Shown here one piece after another: positions 1 through 12,432 of a stretch of 64,000 bases of DNA; within the stretch, counting starts at the first letter, position 1; each line of letters begins with the position of its first letter. The stretch is from NCBI GenBank assembly GCA_036429605.1, contig JAVFKD010000004.1, positions 868,001-932,000 of the forward strand. Direction: 5' to 3'. A program made the position numbers and the translations under genes. The DNA is from Cladobotryum mycophilum. Lineage: Eukaryota; Ascomycota; Sordariomycetes; Hypocreales; Hypocreaceae. The notes beneath the pieces are model-generated. The model searched no databases, was not told where the DNA came from, and saw only the letters and a list, made by a program, of their open reading frames with translations.

Positions 1-628
1 TACAACATCAACGGATCGGGACCAGCTGCCGTGCTTGGGCTGTTTGAACCTGGCCCGCCGCTGGGGGTGGACTGGACGTCTGTGTCAGATGAGCAGATTG
101 TGCAGTATGCTGTTGATGCCATGGTCGAAATACATGGTGAAGTCGCGCGCGAAGAGTATACGGGCAAGTATCGTCGACTGTGCTGGACGTTGGATGAGTT
201 TGCGGCGGGGGCAGGTTGGGCGTCGCCAACGGCAGGACAGCATGAGCTCTACCTACCGGAATTCTTTACCACGCATAAGCACGTACGTCTTTCGCGGGAG
301 ATTCTTGTCCTTTTTTATGATTCGGAGGGTTGAAACGCTGACTAGGGGCTATAGATGATCTTTGTTGGAGAACATACGACTTACACGCATGCGTGGGTTG
401 CCTCGGCGTTGGAGTCGGGAATCCGTGGCGGTGTTCAACTACTGCTGGGTGAATTTGCATCCACATGTTGGGACTGTTGTTGATATCTAGCTAATGGGTT
501 TCATAATAGAGCTAGGTTTAGTCGACGAAGCAAAGGAAGCTGTGAATAAGTGGATGGGAAGATGGTTGGGTGAGGTAAGTTGTTTACTCGACCGTGGAGA
601 CTTACTATACTAATGATGGTTGCAGTAA
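1..628 (+). CDS. Flavin-containing amine oxidase, C-terminal part (partial at 5' edge)
   Basis: The start lies outside the window, so only the C-terminal part is visible. Frame 1 reads from base 1 to 282, then exons at 355-448 and 510-574, and the stop codon TAA alone at 626-628. Introns are 283-354 (GTACGT..TAG), 449-509 (GTGAAT..TAG) and 575-625 (GTAAGT..CAG, with a TACTAAT branch site). The joined protein has the signature of the L-amino-acid/monoamine oxidase C-terminus: AGWASPTAGQHELYLPEFF, then a GEHTTYTHAWVASALESG block that in this family closes over the FAD ring. The family oxidises amines or amino acids to imines, yielding H2O2. The substrate cannot be told from this part. The last intron sits directly before the stop codon, so the final exon adds no amino acid. 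Confidence 0.78.
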
Positions 629-1301
629 AATTGCATGGAATGGTCTTTGAAAACATGGGAGTGGTGAATATGAGATGGCATAGATAGTTATGATAGAAAG
701 GGGGCAAACGCCAATGTTGGGCAATGACAGTGCATGATAGCTTTGGATAATGTTCAATATTTGTCCTTGTAAAATGAAGGTGTGCTTCTCATACTGTCTT
801 AAAAACGGATACCCGCAGAGCTGTCTTGTGAATGGCATTTCTTTGAGTCTATTCTTCAACCCCTTGTGTAGTGTTCTGCGAATCTTTGACAAAAGATATG
901 AATTAGAAAAAGACACTTTTCACCAACATACATGGCTTTGACACTTTGGTGACTTGTTCTCTTAGAATCCTCCTATCATTCAAAGGGGTTGAGCTTTTGG
1001 TTCGTGTGTAATACTGTTATACCCCTGAGCGTGATGTGCAAATATTGGAACAGCTTCAAAGGGGAACGGCCATCCTGTTCAATCACCAAACACACCTGTG
1101 CAAAGCTTGTGTTTGCGAAACTGGTTTGCGACTTTGGGTATATATATTGCTGCCATGCACCAGATTGAGTGACGGACATCCTGAAGACATTCAGCAGCAA
1201 CACTGTCAGATCACATAGTCTTCCATCATACAGCCCATTCATCAGCACCTTTTCGCCTCATCTTTACCTTGCCTTACAACCTCACAGTACACGGATCCAT
1301 C
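629..1301. other. Intergenic, no gene seen
   Basis: Only short overlapping frames without family resemblance. A TATATATAT stretch near 1138-1147 lies about 160 bases before the next start codon and may be its TATA element. Confidence 0.5.
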
Positions 1302-1960
1302 ATGTCGGCAGACCAGAGACTCGTCACTCGCGACGAGCAGGATTATATCAGATATGCCTTGAAAGACAACACCGTCTACCAATACATTGGATGGATGCAA
1401 CTCGGACTGACACTCAAGGAAGACAAGAAGAAGCGCAGGGCAGTATGGCTCGCCAACCAGCTGATCATAATTCGTCGGAATGCCGTGCAGGACTACATTG
1501 CAGTCTACTCTTTAATGAAGAACATTCTCCGGAGCCCCACGACGGCAGTCGAAAGGGGAATCCAGGACGACATAACCACCCTCCTCTGTCGGCTGCACGG
1601 AGTCGACGCTCCCCCGAGGGCTACAACCTGATATGGGACCAGTTGAGCCCCCGCCTGGACAAGGACTTTGGCAAGCTCAAGGGCGAGCTTCTCGCCATCC
1701 GGGCGGACCTCGCGCAGCGGAACCCCCATCGCACGGAGGAGCACAACGTTCGGGCCGCGGGCCGCATAGCCGAGCTGCTCAGGGGCATCGCATCGACGAA
1801 GGACATGGTGGAGGCTTTTGTGGCGAGATGGGTGAGGCAGCTGAACCCGGGAGGGGGTGGGCTCGTCGTTAGGGGCGAGTGTAAGGATGTTCGTACATAT
1901 CTCACAGAGGATGAGAAATACGATCAAGACATTGAAGAAGACGTCTGTAGAACGATGTAG
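1302..1960 (+). CDS. Unknown protein, one apparent frameshift
   Basis: I do not recognise this gene. The ATG at 1302 opens a frame (MSADQRLVTRDEQDYIRY) that runs to a stop at 1631. A second frame, one base off, continues with protein-like sequence to the stop at 1958-1960 (DVCRTM). The two halves meet at the C5 run 1611-1615: one extra C would fuse them into a single protein of about 219 residues. No GT-AG intron fits between them. The product looks soluble, rich in Arg, Lys, Leu and Glu with helical charge patterns (KLKGELLAIRADLAQR), and has no signal peptide or membrane segment. The same kind of C-run break recurs in other genes here, so an assembly error is likelier than a pseudogene. Confidence 0.55.
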
Positions 1961-3167
1961 GATGTCAAGGGGTGGGAGGGGAAGGAAGAGGTGGTAGATA
2001 GGGTCGATCAGCTTAGACAAGGTAGACAATTTCAGATTGATTATTATCATCATCATTATTATTATTCCCATAGGTGCGATGAAGGTTGAAGCCTACCTAT
2101 AGTCGGGACTTGGGAGATGCCATGCTGTAATACCTGCCCCATTGCGATGTTGTTATATGAGGCCATCACCAATTATGATGAATAGGCAAAAGTGACAATG
2201 CAACTCTGACATGCCAAACCTCTAGCTAGCAAGTTTATAGGCAGTATCAGCCTTATGATTGCTGAGTTATTTGTATATAAAATTGAGGTAAAAATAATAT
2301 TTACTGTATCTGAACTTTTTAGATGCTCTATTCTGAATATCTTTATAGTACTCTGTAAGTGTACTATAAAAATCTATGCCTGGAACCAGGGGGGGGGGGG
2401 GCTGCTGCTTAACGGCTTAACATGTGTTGTTGGGTTGTGAAACCTGCCAGTGTAAAGGGACACCCGACGGCAGTGAGAGCGGCACTTTCATCACCTAGTC
2501 AACCAACTCCTTGTAAAGTTGCTTGAGTTGCAAAGATACCCGGCCTCATTCACGATCACCACTCCTAGGTCGGGCACCAGCAATAAAGGATAATGGGGGA
2601 TAGCATCATCTTCCCTATGGGGGGAAGGCATGAGAAAAAAGAAATTGTTAGCGAATCACGACTTGGAATTCATTCGGACTCGGCCGATAAAGCTGGTGAG
2701 TGTTGGGTCATTCTCTCCAGCGCTATCCATCGTTGAAGAGTTCTCCAGGGGAGGGGGCTTCAGGTGACCGGATCCGTAAATAGAGGGGGTCATCACCCGC
2801 TATCCGCTGCCGTCCAGCGCCCTATTGTCCTCGTAAGCATCCACTACCAGCGCTATTGTTAACGCAAGCCCAGGCTTCCTTACCGAGGCTATTCTACCAG
2901 CAAGAAGTGGGACTCCAAGGAACCGCATCCCATTCAATTCATCGAAATGGATCCATCCCAACTTCACTCTCACCTTGAACTGCTTTAAATTCTTCACACT
3001 TCTTTACATTGCATTCATATTTTTTTTACATCCCTCGCTTTGCGCTCTTTTCCAAAAAAAAAAAAACCAATAAACTTGGCTAGAGATTAATCACAGTTGC
3101 TCCTTGTTTTGGATAGACTGTATATAACTTGGCTAGCGAGAGAGAGAGAGAGAGAGAGCAGTCACAA
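1961..3167. other. Intergenic with simple repeats
   Basis: No supported gene. It holds an ATT/ATC-rich tract at 2040-2068, a 25-base inverted repeat around 2344-2369 (TATAGTAC/GTACTATA arms), a G13 run at 2389-2401, an A-tract near 3054-3065 and an AG microsatellite at about 3138-3158, just before the next start codon. Confidence 0.55.
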
Positions 3168-4631
3168 ATGGCTCCCTCCACTTCATCCGTCTTCGACATC
3201 GTGGAACACACAATCGAAGCCACTCACATCAGGGAATACCCCCAAGCAACCGCAAACTCACAAGATGAACCGCTGCTCCTCCACATCAAGCAATACATCC
3301 CCAAGAACCCTAGCCATCCTCCTCGAAAGGGCGATCTCACAATCATAGGCTCGCATGCCAATGGCTTTCCCAAGGTTTATATCCCCTTCTTCTTCTTGTT
3401 CAATATTCACTATTATTTTCACAAAACATACGCTAATCTTAGTTTTAGGAACTATATGAACCCTTATGGGAGGACTTCTATCATGAATGTGAAAAGCTAG
3501 GCGTAGGCATACGCGCCATCTGGATAGCAGACTGCGCATGGCAAGGCCAGAGCGGCGTCCTCAACGAGACCAGACTCGGCAACGACCGTTTGTCTCCCCT
3601 CCAGCCTCTCTCTCTCTCTCTCCCTCCATCTCTCCATCTCTCCATCTCTCCATCTCTGCCTCTATATCATACCCATGAAACCGCTTCTGACTCATAAAAA
3701 CAGCCAGCTGGATCGACTACGCCCGCGACATCCTTCATGCCATCAACACCTTCCGCATGCCCCGCCCCCTCCTCGCCATCGGCCACTCCTTTGGCGCAAA
3801 CGCCCTTACAAACGCCGCCCTCATCCACCCGCGCCTCTTCTCCGGCATGGTCCTCCTCGACCCCGTCATCGCCCGTTTCCGCACCCTGTACTCCAACCCC
3901 GCCGTGAACAGCGTCAACCGCCGCGACGTCTGGCCCTCCCGCCAGGCCGCCCTCGCGTCCTTTAGCAAGAACCCCTTTTACAAACTGTGGGACCCCCGCG
4001 CGCTGCACCGGTGGGCCGAGTTTGGTCTGAGGGATGATCCGAACGGTGAGGAGGGACAGGGGCAGGTCAAGCTCACCACCACAAAGCACCAGGAAGTCTT
4101 TACCTTTCTAAGGCCCCTATGGCCCGCCTTTGACGAATCCGGTACTCAGCTCATCTCCCGGCGACACATGCCAGACATGATCCCCGACGAGGGCTTCACC
4201 GTAGCCAACCACCCAGTCTACCGCCCCGAGGGCGTCAGCACGCTCAAACGTCTCCCACACCTCCGCCCCGGCGTGCTCTACATCTTCGGCGGCAAATCCG
4301 ACGTCTCCCCCCGGAGCTCTGCGTCGAGAAACTGGAAACCACGGGCGTCGGTGAAGGCGGCAGCGGCGGTGCGAAGGAAGGACGAGTCAAGTCCGTCACG
4401 GAGCCCGAGGCGGGACACCTAGTTCCCCTCGAGAACCCTGGATTTTGCGCACAGGCAGCGGCTGAATGGGCAAAGACCGAAGTAGATAGATGGTGGGAGG
4501 AAGAGAGGGAATTTGAGGAGTGGAGTAAGAAGCCTGCGGTTGAGAAAGTAACGGTAAGTGAAGAGTTCCGAAAACGTATTGGGGCACCTCCACCAAGGAA
4601 TGGAAATGGCAAGAACAAGGCAAAGATATAG
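3168..4631 (+). CDS. Alpha/beta hydrolase, AKT2-like peroxisomal hydrolase family, one apparent frameshift
   Basis: Exons 3168-3374, 3449-3587 and 3704-4631, joined by GT-AG introns in phase. Intron 2 holds a TCTCCATC tandem repeat near 3615-3655. The fold is clear from the IGSHANGFPKE oxyanion-hole region, the nucleophile elbow GHSFG (LLAIGHSFGANAL) and a C-terminal EAGHLVPLENP that supplies the catalytic His. These features match fungal hydrolases annotated as AKT2/toxin-biosynthesis-like or abhydrolase-domain proteins, but substrate and pathway cannot be inferred and no biosynthetic cluster surrounds it. The C-terminus (KAKI) is not a canonical peroxisomal SKL. At the C6 run 4307-4312 the frame breaks, and the His motif lies in the next frame. 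With one more C the protein would be about 424 residues. Confidence 0.7.
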
Positions 4632-4957
4632 AGACGTAAAAGAATAAGAGGTGGTTTAGACAAGGCTTGAACTGTGGGGTGTGTATATGTTGGATACTTT
4701 GAGTTGATAGCAATCTGTACAAAAATATTTTATCCTAACAATATCCGACGCTTCAGCCCCTGACACAAAAGTATTGTTAAAACAATTTGGGTAGCCCGAA
4801 CCGCTCTCTCCAAGACCGTTAGCCCTGTGCGCTTAAACTGAACCATCTATCGCTATTCAATAACATTTTGCATCCCACCAGACCGCTATTCGAAATGAAT
4901 GTGTATAACCAAGCATGTCCATCGCTGTTAAACTGACAGTCACTTGTACAGTCCAAC
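4632..4957. other. Intergenic between convergent genes
   Basis: Converging 3' ends of the hydrolase and the Argonaute gene. Nothing further recognised. Confidence 0.5.
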
Positions 4958-7900
4958 TTAAATGTAATACATTGAATCCCTCAATGCGTCATGCACCATC
5001 CGTCCACCCGGAAGAATGGTAGGCGCGGTTCCTCCAGCCGTAGTTACACTTTCTGTATCGCTGACATCGAACCACTCTGGGCGATGAGCGCGCGCACGCT
5101 CGCAGACAATATCAGCATAGTACGCAGGCGGGCAAATGCTGACGGCTTTGGTCGCTCGTCCGTATGTGTAGCACAGCTCATGCGTCAGTCTCTCCAGTTC
5201 GTTTGACGCCTCTGACCCGTACCTAGACCTGAAAATCTCGTCGAGAAGGACAGTGTAGTGGGCAGGTCTGGTGGTGCCCTGGAGAGCGTCGTGGGCAGCA
5301 AGGAAAAAGTCCCAGTAGCGGACTTGGGTGACACCCCGGTCGACAATGGTGCCATTTTTAATGTTGCCTGAGTTGGACATCTCCTGCGTGCTGCTGGGGT
5401 AGAACCGAGTGTGGTGACGTTTGACCGAGACCACGATGGTAATCTTGGGCTGGAATTTTGGTGGGCACTTCCTGCGGCAAGCCTCACGGATAGAAGTCAA
5501 CTCCTGGTTGATGACCTGAGCGAACTGGCCCTCTGAGACACCATCACGGAAGATGACGATATTTTCAGGGAAGTTTCCACTGTTATGCTTCTGCCAGAGT
5601 TCAAGACGAGACATAAAGGCTTCTTTCAGGGTATCATCAAGCATCTCCTGCCTCGAGGCCTGTTCCCACGCGAGTGCCGGCCATTGGCCCAGATCCCGAT
5701 CAATACTTGCCACTAATCCGACCAAACTTGGTGGCTCAATAGGTTTCCCAGGACCCCAGTTGGGTTTCGCAGCGGCCAAGCTAGTTGGGTGGGTGACGTC
5801 GTAGCCGACAAACATAGTCTTTCCCTCCCTAAGAAGACCGAATTCGTCCTTGAGTTTGTGGTTGACGCCGCCGCCCTTGAGGTTTACCTTGAGACCGACA
5901 TTGGCAAAGTATGCCGGGTGAGCTTTTTGGAACTGCTTCGCCACCACGCAGCTGGTGTGGACGCCGTAAGTGCAGTCTCCCAATGTCTTGACCTTGGCGT
6001 ATAGTCCGCTGGAATCTTTATCCGATAGGATCACCACGACAAGCTGGATTCCGTTGCTCTTGAGCCACCCGAAAAAGCTCTCAAGCGTCTCTGTATCATC
6101 GCGCCTTATTTTGACGGTTGGTGGCGAGATGGGGCTCCTGGCAATCGCAATGCCCATGTTTTGATTCAAAAACTTGCCAAATTCATTGACAACACTGCCA
6201 TCCACAGGCTCCTCGTTGCCCCGGATCAACAGGTTGACCCACGTCCAACGCTCAATCATTTTGCCAGGCTTAAAGACCCTGACTTGCCTCATGTTCCAGG
6301 TACCGTTCTGCGGGGCAATATCCCGCTTCTGTCTACCATCCATGCTCATGTAGCTGACCATTGGCGCACCGAGAATACGCGCCTGCACGGTAAGAAGATT
6401 CTTAGCAACCGAGATGCCAAAATCGCCGAGCAATTCTTCATCAAGGCCGAGAACTTTGCGACTCTCTGTGCTGATGGACAGTGCGTTGGAGTAAGGGGAT
6501 CGACATGCGAATTCCAACATGGCCGTCGTCTCATCCATGGTCAAACTTGCCTTGATCGCCTGGCCTGCCTCGAGCTCCAGAAATTCGGCAGGGAAGTAGG
6601 TTGGTTTATCGGCAGTGCCCAGGTTCAAGACTGGGTAATCTCCAAGATTGGCACCGTACTCTAGAAGAGTCTTGTTAGTCCTAAACGACGTTGGTTGCAG
6701 GGGTTAGAAGAACTTACTGTGTCTGTAGTACTCAAAGATTGAGATGAATTTGCCGCCGCCATTGTCATCGGTCAGCCAAAATTGTATGTGCTTAGGCCCA
6801 GGATATTCCCAGCCTTGAGTAAACTTGGGATAATGGGGGCCACCACCGCGACGAGCATCGGATGAGGACGCAAGGCTGTGTATGGTCTTCACTCGCTTGA
6901 CCTCCTTGCCATTGGCGAGCTTAAAAGTAGCCCTAACACGAGCCTTGGGCAAGAACCGAGAAAAGGCCTTTACCATCCTCAAACCTCTTCCGTCAGATTT
7001 CTGAACGGGCGAGATTTGCAAGTTGTCGAAAATCTTCTTCAATGGCCCTGCAAGCCTGAAAACTCCGTGAGTAACATTAGTATTCAGGAGCAGCCTGCCA
7101 GTGCCGATTCTGGTCGACTGGAAATAACCACGCATGGCTGTCACGGCACGCCAGTTGTGGGTCAGTTCCTTGATCACCTTGTCCTCGGTAAAGGAGAAGA
7201 AGCGGGACGATCCCACGGCGGTGATTTGATCCATTTTCCACCGGGGGCCATAGCCAAAGATGACATTTAAGGCATCTATGATATCGGGATATCGAGGAAA
7301 GACGGGTCCTTGGGGATCGTCATGCATGGAAGTCAAGTATTTCTTCAGGTCTTCAACATTAGCTTCGGTCGGACCGTTGATAGTCACGTCGAAGCTAAAA
7401 ACCCTGTCGCTCTCTGCGTCTTCTTTGAACTCGATGCGAACTGGGTTTTGGGTAAGCGGGAGTTTCTTCAGGGTAATGAGTTTATCCTTGAACTCGGTGG
7501 CCACAATTAGAGAATTGTCCAGGGTCCAAAGATATGAAAGCAACTCCTTAATCACCAACTGGAGCTTCCGACCCCTGACCTCCTTAGGCTGTCCTGGCTT
7601 GGAACCCTTCTTGGTGAGCTTTTCGGGGTCAATAACCTCCTTGACATCCACCGTGTACTTGTAGAAGAGGTCTGGGTTGACATCAACCCGGAAGTAGTTT
7701 GCCCATACGACGATCTCTCTGCCCTTGGATCCAAAGGCAGGCCGGGCGGGAAATATGTCGGAGAGAAGAGCAGGCAGAGCTGGCTGGGCTTTACCACTCT
7801 TACCCTTGACACTTAGCTTGGACATTTGGGTATTGAGTGATGCGTTCGCCACCAATTTGTCCTCGAGCTTGGTGATTTCTGGGTCAGGGGTAGGAACTCC

Positions 7901-8631
7901 ACCCGGGATACTGTGAAATGGAGGTTAGACACGACCAGATGGGGCATACACGACACATACCTGAAAGCCCTGGACTTTCCAGGAGACTCGGCTCTTCCTC
8001 CTCCGCGACCACCACGGCCTCTAAATCCACCGCGGCCACCACCATCTCCTCTATAGCCGCCTCCACCGCGGCCACGATCACCATCTCCTCGGTAGCCGCC
8101 ACCACCACGGCCACGATCACCATCTCCTCGGTAGCCGCCACCACCACGGCCACGATCACCATCTCCTCGGTAGCCACCACCACCGCGGCCACGATCTCCA
8201 TCTCCTCGGTAGCCGCCACCACCACGGCCACGATCACCATCTCCTCGGTAGCCACCACCACCGCGGCCACGATCTCCATCTCCTCGGTAGCCGCCACCAC
8301 CGCGGCCACGATCTCCATCTCCTCTAAAGCCACCTCGACCACGGCCACGGTCGCCGTCTCCTCGAAAGCCGCCGCCACCTCCACCGCGGCCACGGTCGCT
8401 GTCGTCTCTCCAGTTGCCAAAGCTACCACGAAAGCTACCGGAAGCACCGTGATCACCACGTTCACGATCACCACGTGGAGCATAGCCTCCTCTATCGGTA
8501 CCACCACCACGCTCCGAGCTGTCACGCTCCGAGCCACCGCGGTCGGAACTTCCTCTGCCTCGGCCTCCGCCACGATCATCACCACGGCCTCTAGCTCTAC
8601 CGCGGCCACCACCGCGAGTAGCTCGATCCAT
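4958..8631 (-). CDS. qde-2: Argonaute protein (QDE-2-like) with RGG-rich N-terminus
   Basis: Exons on the minus strand: 8631-7961, 7910-6718 and 6660-4958. Introns are 50 and 57 nt with GTATGT and GTAAGT donors. Total about 1188 residues. Residues 1-220 are a low-complexity RGG domain, much of it tandem copies of DGDRGRGGGGYRG. Exon 2 holds the Argonaute N and linker regions and much of PAZ, and exon 3 holds the rest of PAZ, Mid and PIWI. PIWI landmarks are GYDVTHP, FRDGVSEGQ and PAYYADIV, giving Asp at the first, third and fourth positions of the DEDX slicer tetrad (X = Asp), so slicing activity is plausible. It ends in YYI, as typical Argonautes end in a short aromatic tail. It would bind small RNAs for quelling or other post-transcriptional silencing. 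The RGG part resembles protein-binding or methylated-arginine tails. Start chosen at the first ATG before the RGG block. Confidence 0.93.
8010..8400 (-). repeat. 39-bp coding minisatellite in the Argonaute N-terminus
   Basis: About eight or nine head-to-tail 39-bp units, each coding 13 residues of the form DGDRGRGGGGYRG. Units differ mainly by silent changes (CCGCGG versus CCACGG, ATCACC versus ATCTCC). Two variant patterns recur in register, which suggests expansion by unequal exchange. The repeat also keeps other frames open on both strands; those long frames are shadows. Confidence 0.9.
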
Positions 8632-9050
8632 TGCGGGGAATTTTTGACCAGACGAAGAAAGCTAAGGGAAGGTAATTGATGCTAATAGAGAAGAAAGGTT
8701 AAAGTAAGTTTTTATGTAGTAATAGAATAAAATGAAGCGAAAGAGATGTTTGTGATTATCTTTTTCTCTTTCTTTTTTTGTGAGGTTTTTGGTATGAGCA
8801 AGGTAACGAGATAAGGGAAAAAAATCGTAAACAGACGGAACATACCTAAGTAAGTTACTCGGTACTTTAGTTGGCTGTAAAGGAAGGAAAGGGAAGGAAA
8901 GGAAAGAACAATACCCGTAGGCAACCCCTCATAAAGGCCAACTAAGGTATACACCCTTTAGTTAGGCATAAACAGCCAGGATAATTATAAAAGTCTGGGA
9001 GAGTGTAATAAACACCTGATAAGATCACTAGGTAGGCAAGACCAAAACGT
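8632..9050. other. Argonaute upstream region
   Basis: Presumed 5' leader and promoter of the Argonaute gene. It has purine/pyrimidine-rich tracts such as AAGGAAAGGGAAGGAAAGG near 8880-8905. No gene seen. Confidence 0.4.
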
Positions 9051-9059
9051 AGATATTAT

Positions 9060-9360
9060 GTTATGCACAAGCTAAAGCTTGTGTATTTAACTATTGTGCG
9101 AGAGAGGCGTGACTTATACAGGATTACCCCGCACTTCTATTACGTTATGTATTTGGGTGTTTTCGAGACAGCGTTACAGATAAATATTTTTATTTTATTA
9201 TTATAAATAATATATTTTTATGTATGAAAATATTATTTTCAAGGTTAAGATTATATTTACTTATTATTTAAGATAATTTATTTTATTAACATTATAAAAA
9301 AATATTTATATTATTATTTAATTTTATAATAATGCATCTCTAGTGACATTAGACGTGAAA
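9060..9360. repeat. AT-rich block, probable RIP-degraded sequence
   Basis: Extremely AT-rich, especially 9180-9330 (runs such as TATTTTATTATTATAAATAATATA). No open frame. It lies directly before the two diverged repeat copies below and probably belongs to the same degraded element. Confidence 0.6.
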
Positions 9361-9366
9361 TAAAAG

Positions 9367-9560
9367 ACAGGTTCTTATATAGCTTAAAAAAGTATATTAT
9401 ATTCTTTACATCCCTTTTTATGCCAACCCCCTCTTAAAAACATATATATCCTTTCCTCTATAGTACTTTTCTTTCTCGTATAGTAAAGCGAGTAGGAAGG
9501 GTTCTCTTGCATTACGTCCCCAAAAAATAAAAGCCAACCCCAGCGTCTTCCTCTATAATA
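9367..9560 (+). repeat. Repeat copy A, RIP-mutated
   Basis: Alignable over roughly 190 bases with copy B at 9714-9905 (shared core AAGCGAGTAGGA). Across the best-aligned 120 bases there are about two dozen substitutions, nearly all C to T or G to A going from B to A. For example GCAGCTCAG in B is ATAGCTTAA in A. This one-way transition pattern is what repeat-induced point mutation produces. The element type is not identifiable. Confidence 0.75.
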
Positions 9561-9713
9561 ATTACTACCTCTAGTCATAACTTTTTTTTTGAAAGAAATT
9601 CTACGCATTCTCTTCTCAGTCCTTAGCCCCTCCTCGCCAAGACTAAGAGGCCTTCCCCTGTGGCCCTCCCTTTCTCTGGGGGTCTTCTTTGTTGTGAACT
9701 GTTTATAAAAAAA

Positions 9714-9905
9714 CAGGTTCTCATGCAGCTCAGAAAAAGTGTGTTGTATTCTCTAACTCCCTCTATTCTAACCCTCTCTCAAAAAAACATACGTATCCTC
9801 TCCCTTATAGCACTTCCCTTTCTCGCGCAGTGAAGCGAGTAGGAGGGGTCCTCCTGCATCAGTGAAGACCTCAAAAATGCTACGCTGACAAAAAAAAAAT
9901 TCTGA
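9714..9905 (+). repeat. Repeat copy B, less mutated
   Basis: Direct repeat of copy A about 345 bases downstream, keeping the C and G bases that A has lost. It ends in an A-rich tract at 9890-9899. Whether this is an LTR, a short interspersed element or another repeat family cannot be decided without genome-wide copies. Confidence 0.7.
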
Positions 9906-11456
9906 CGTCTTCCCTGTTCACGATAACGTCTAATTGATCATGTTCAGCTCCGATGACGTAGTGTATTATTGCCAGATACCGACAGTGGACCGACTCCAGC
10001 GTTCGGATGAAGGAGAAGGATCCAGTGCCAGTCCATCATCCCATTGCGCGATAAGCCCAAGCCCACTAAGACGACGACCTCCTAATCCCCCGCATTTGCG
10101 TTTCTGGAGAACGAATAGCCGAAAGCGTGATAGTGTAAAGTTCACTCCAACAGTTGACGCTGTTGTTGCCTCCCTGCTGCGCCGCATTCCGATCGGCAAG
10201 GAGAAAGAAGAAAGAGAAAGAGAGAGAGAGAGAGGCTAGGAAAGGCTGACAGGGTAAAGTAGGGAGTTGTTGATGCATCATGTTGAAATGTCTCGGATGA
10301 TTTCAACCTTGATTTTTCCTTTTTTCTTCCTTTTCCTTCTCCCCTTTTCGATGGGACGATTGCTTCCTGTTCCTGAGACTCGCATTTTGACAGGGGGTTA
10401 TCGGACACGTCTGTTGATGACTGGGGCCAACAAAGGTGCTCTCGCTCCGTAGGTACTCCGTAGTGCATGTGGGTGGTAACAGGCAGGGCCACCTGATCAA
10501 TCGAGTGCTTATCAGTTGACCAGAGTGAATCCATGATGTGATGGACGGCTGTATATCCTCTACGGAGTACTCCAAACGATGAACAAGGTGAATGAAGCAG
10601 GCAGTCACATTATTGTTGCTATACTTGGATCTGAATGTCTCATTTTCTGGTTCGCCCTCAAACAAAGTTTTCCGCGTGGCGACGGTATGCTCCCTCCCTG
10701 ACCGCGGAAAAAGGGGTCAATAGATACACCTAGAATTTGGCCGCAGCAGACAATAGAGAAGGGAACATTGCTCAGGTGGTGGTGGTGGTGACACATCCAG
10801 CGCAAAGCACGTACCTGCAACCAGCAACCAGGAAGGAGTCGGGGCCCACCCCGCTATTCGATAGCGCTAAGACACGTACACTTACCTCCCTTGGGGCAAA
10901 TGCAGGTCTCCAGTACCTCGTTTCTTACCCGATTGCTGCTTGCGGCTCAGGTATCCATAACAAACGACCTGCCCAATAGACGCTTCTGGAGACTTCCGGG
11001 CGCGACCACTCGGCGCCTTTGGTTGGCTGATGAATCATTGGCACTGTAGCAGCCGCGTCGCCACACACTCCTTCTTCGCTGGGTCTCGCTGAGTCGAGGC
11101 GGATCTCGTAATCAAGGCAAGAGTCAGTCCGATTGTCACTGACATTCCGCTCACGCTCACGCCCACGCCCACGCCCACGCCCAATGCCTGCGCCTCCCCG
11201 CCCTTTTCCAGCCTGGCCCAAACAAACCGAACAGGCAGCCTGCAGCCTCCCTTCCTCCCAAGGCAGCCACCGCTACTACTTAAACATCTCTCTTCTCTTC
11301 TCAACTCTATTCTCTTTTCTTTCTTTCTCACATCATCAACCTTCACACTTCGTCGCATTTCCTCATCCAACACCTGTCGTCAACACATTCACTCGTATCC
11401 GCCTCTTCTGAGACTCTCTTTCAAATCAACACAGCGATACACGCCGAATCTTCATC
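9906..11456. other. Upstream region of polyubiquitin
   Basis: No supported gene; the open frames here lack protein character. It contains two TACGGAGTA-type motifs (10454-10462, 10561-10569), a GA microsatellite at 10211-10232, a GTG tract at 10778-10790, a GCCCAC repeat at 11161-11180 and a CT-rich leader at 11282-11330 as expected for a highly transcribed fungal gene. Confidence 0.5.
10984..10996 (+). promoter_or_regulatory. Possible heat-shock element
   Basis: TTCTGGAGACTTC matches the three-unit heat-shock element TTCnnGAAnnTTC except for one base (GAG for GAA). It lies about 460 bases before the polyubiquitin start; polyubiquitin genes are often heat- and stress-induced. Single-site evidence only. 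Confidence 0.35.

Positions 11457-12432
<976 letters not shown>

Noticed and set aside
7884..8679. Two long open frames (242 codons minus, 253 codons plus) over the Argonaute start
   Set aside because: They are shadows kept open by the 39-bp repeat; composition is monotonous (Val/Ala/Glu or Ala/Thr/Ser) and Argonaute fits the third frame.
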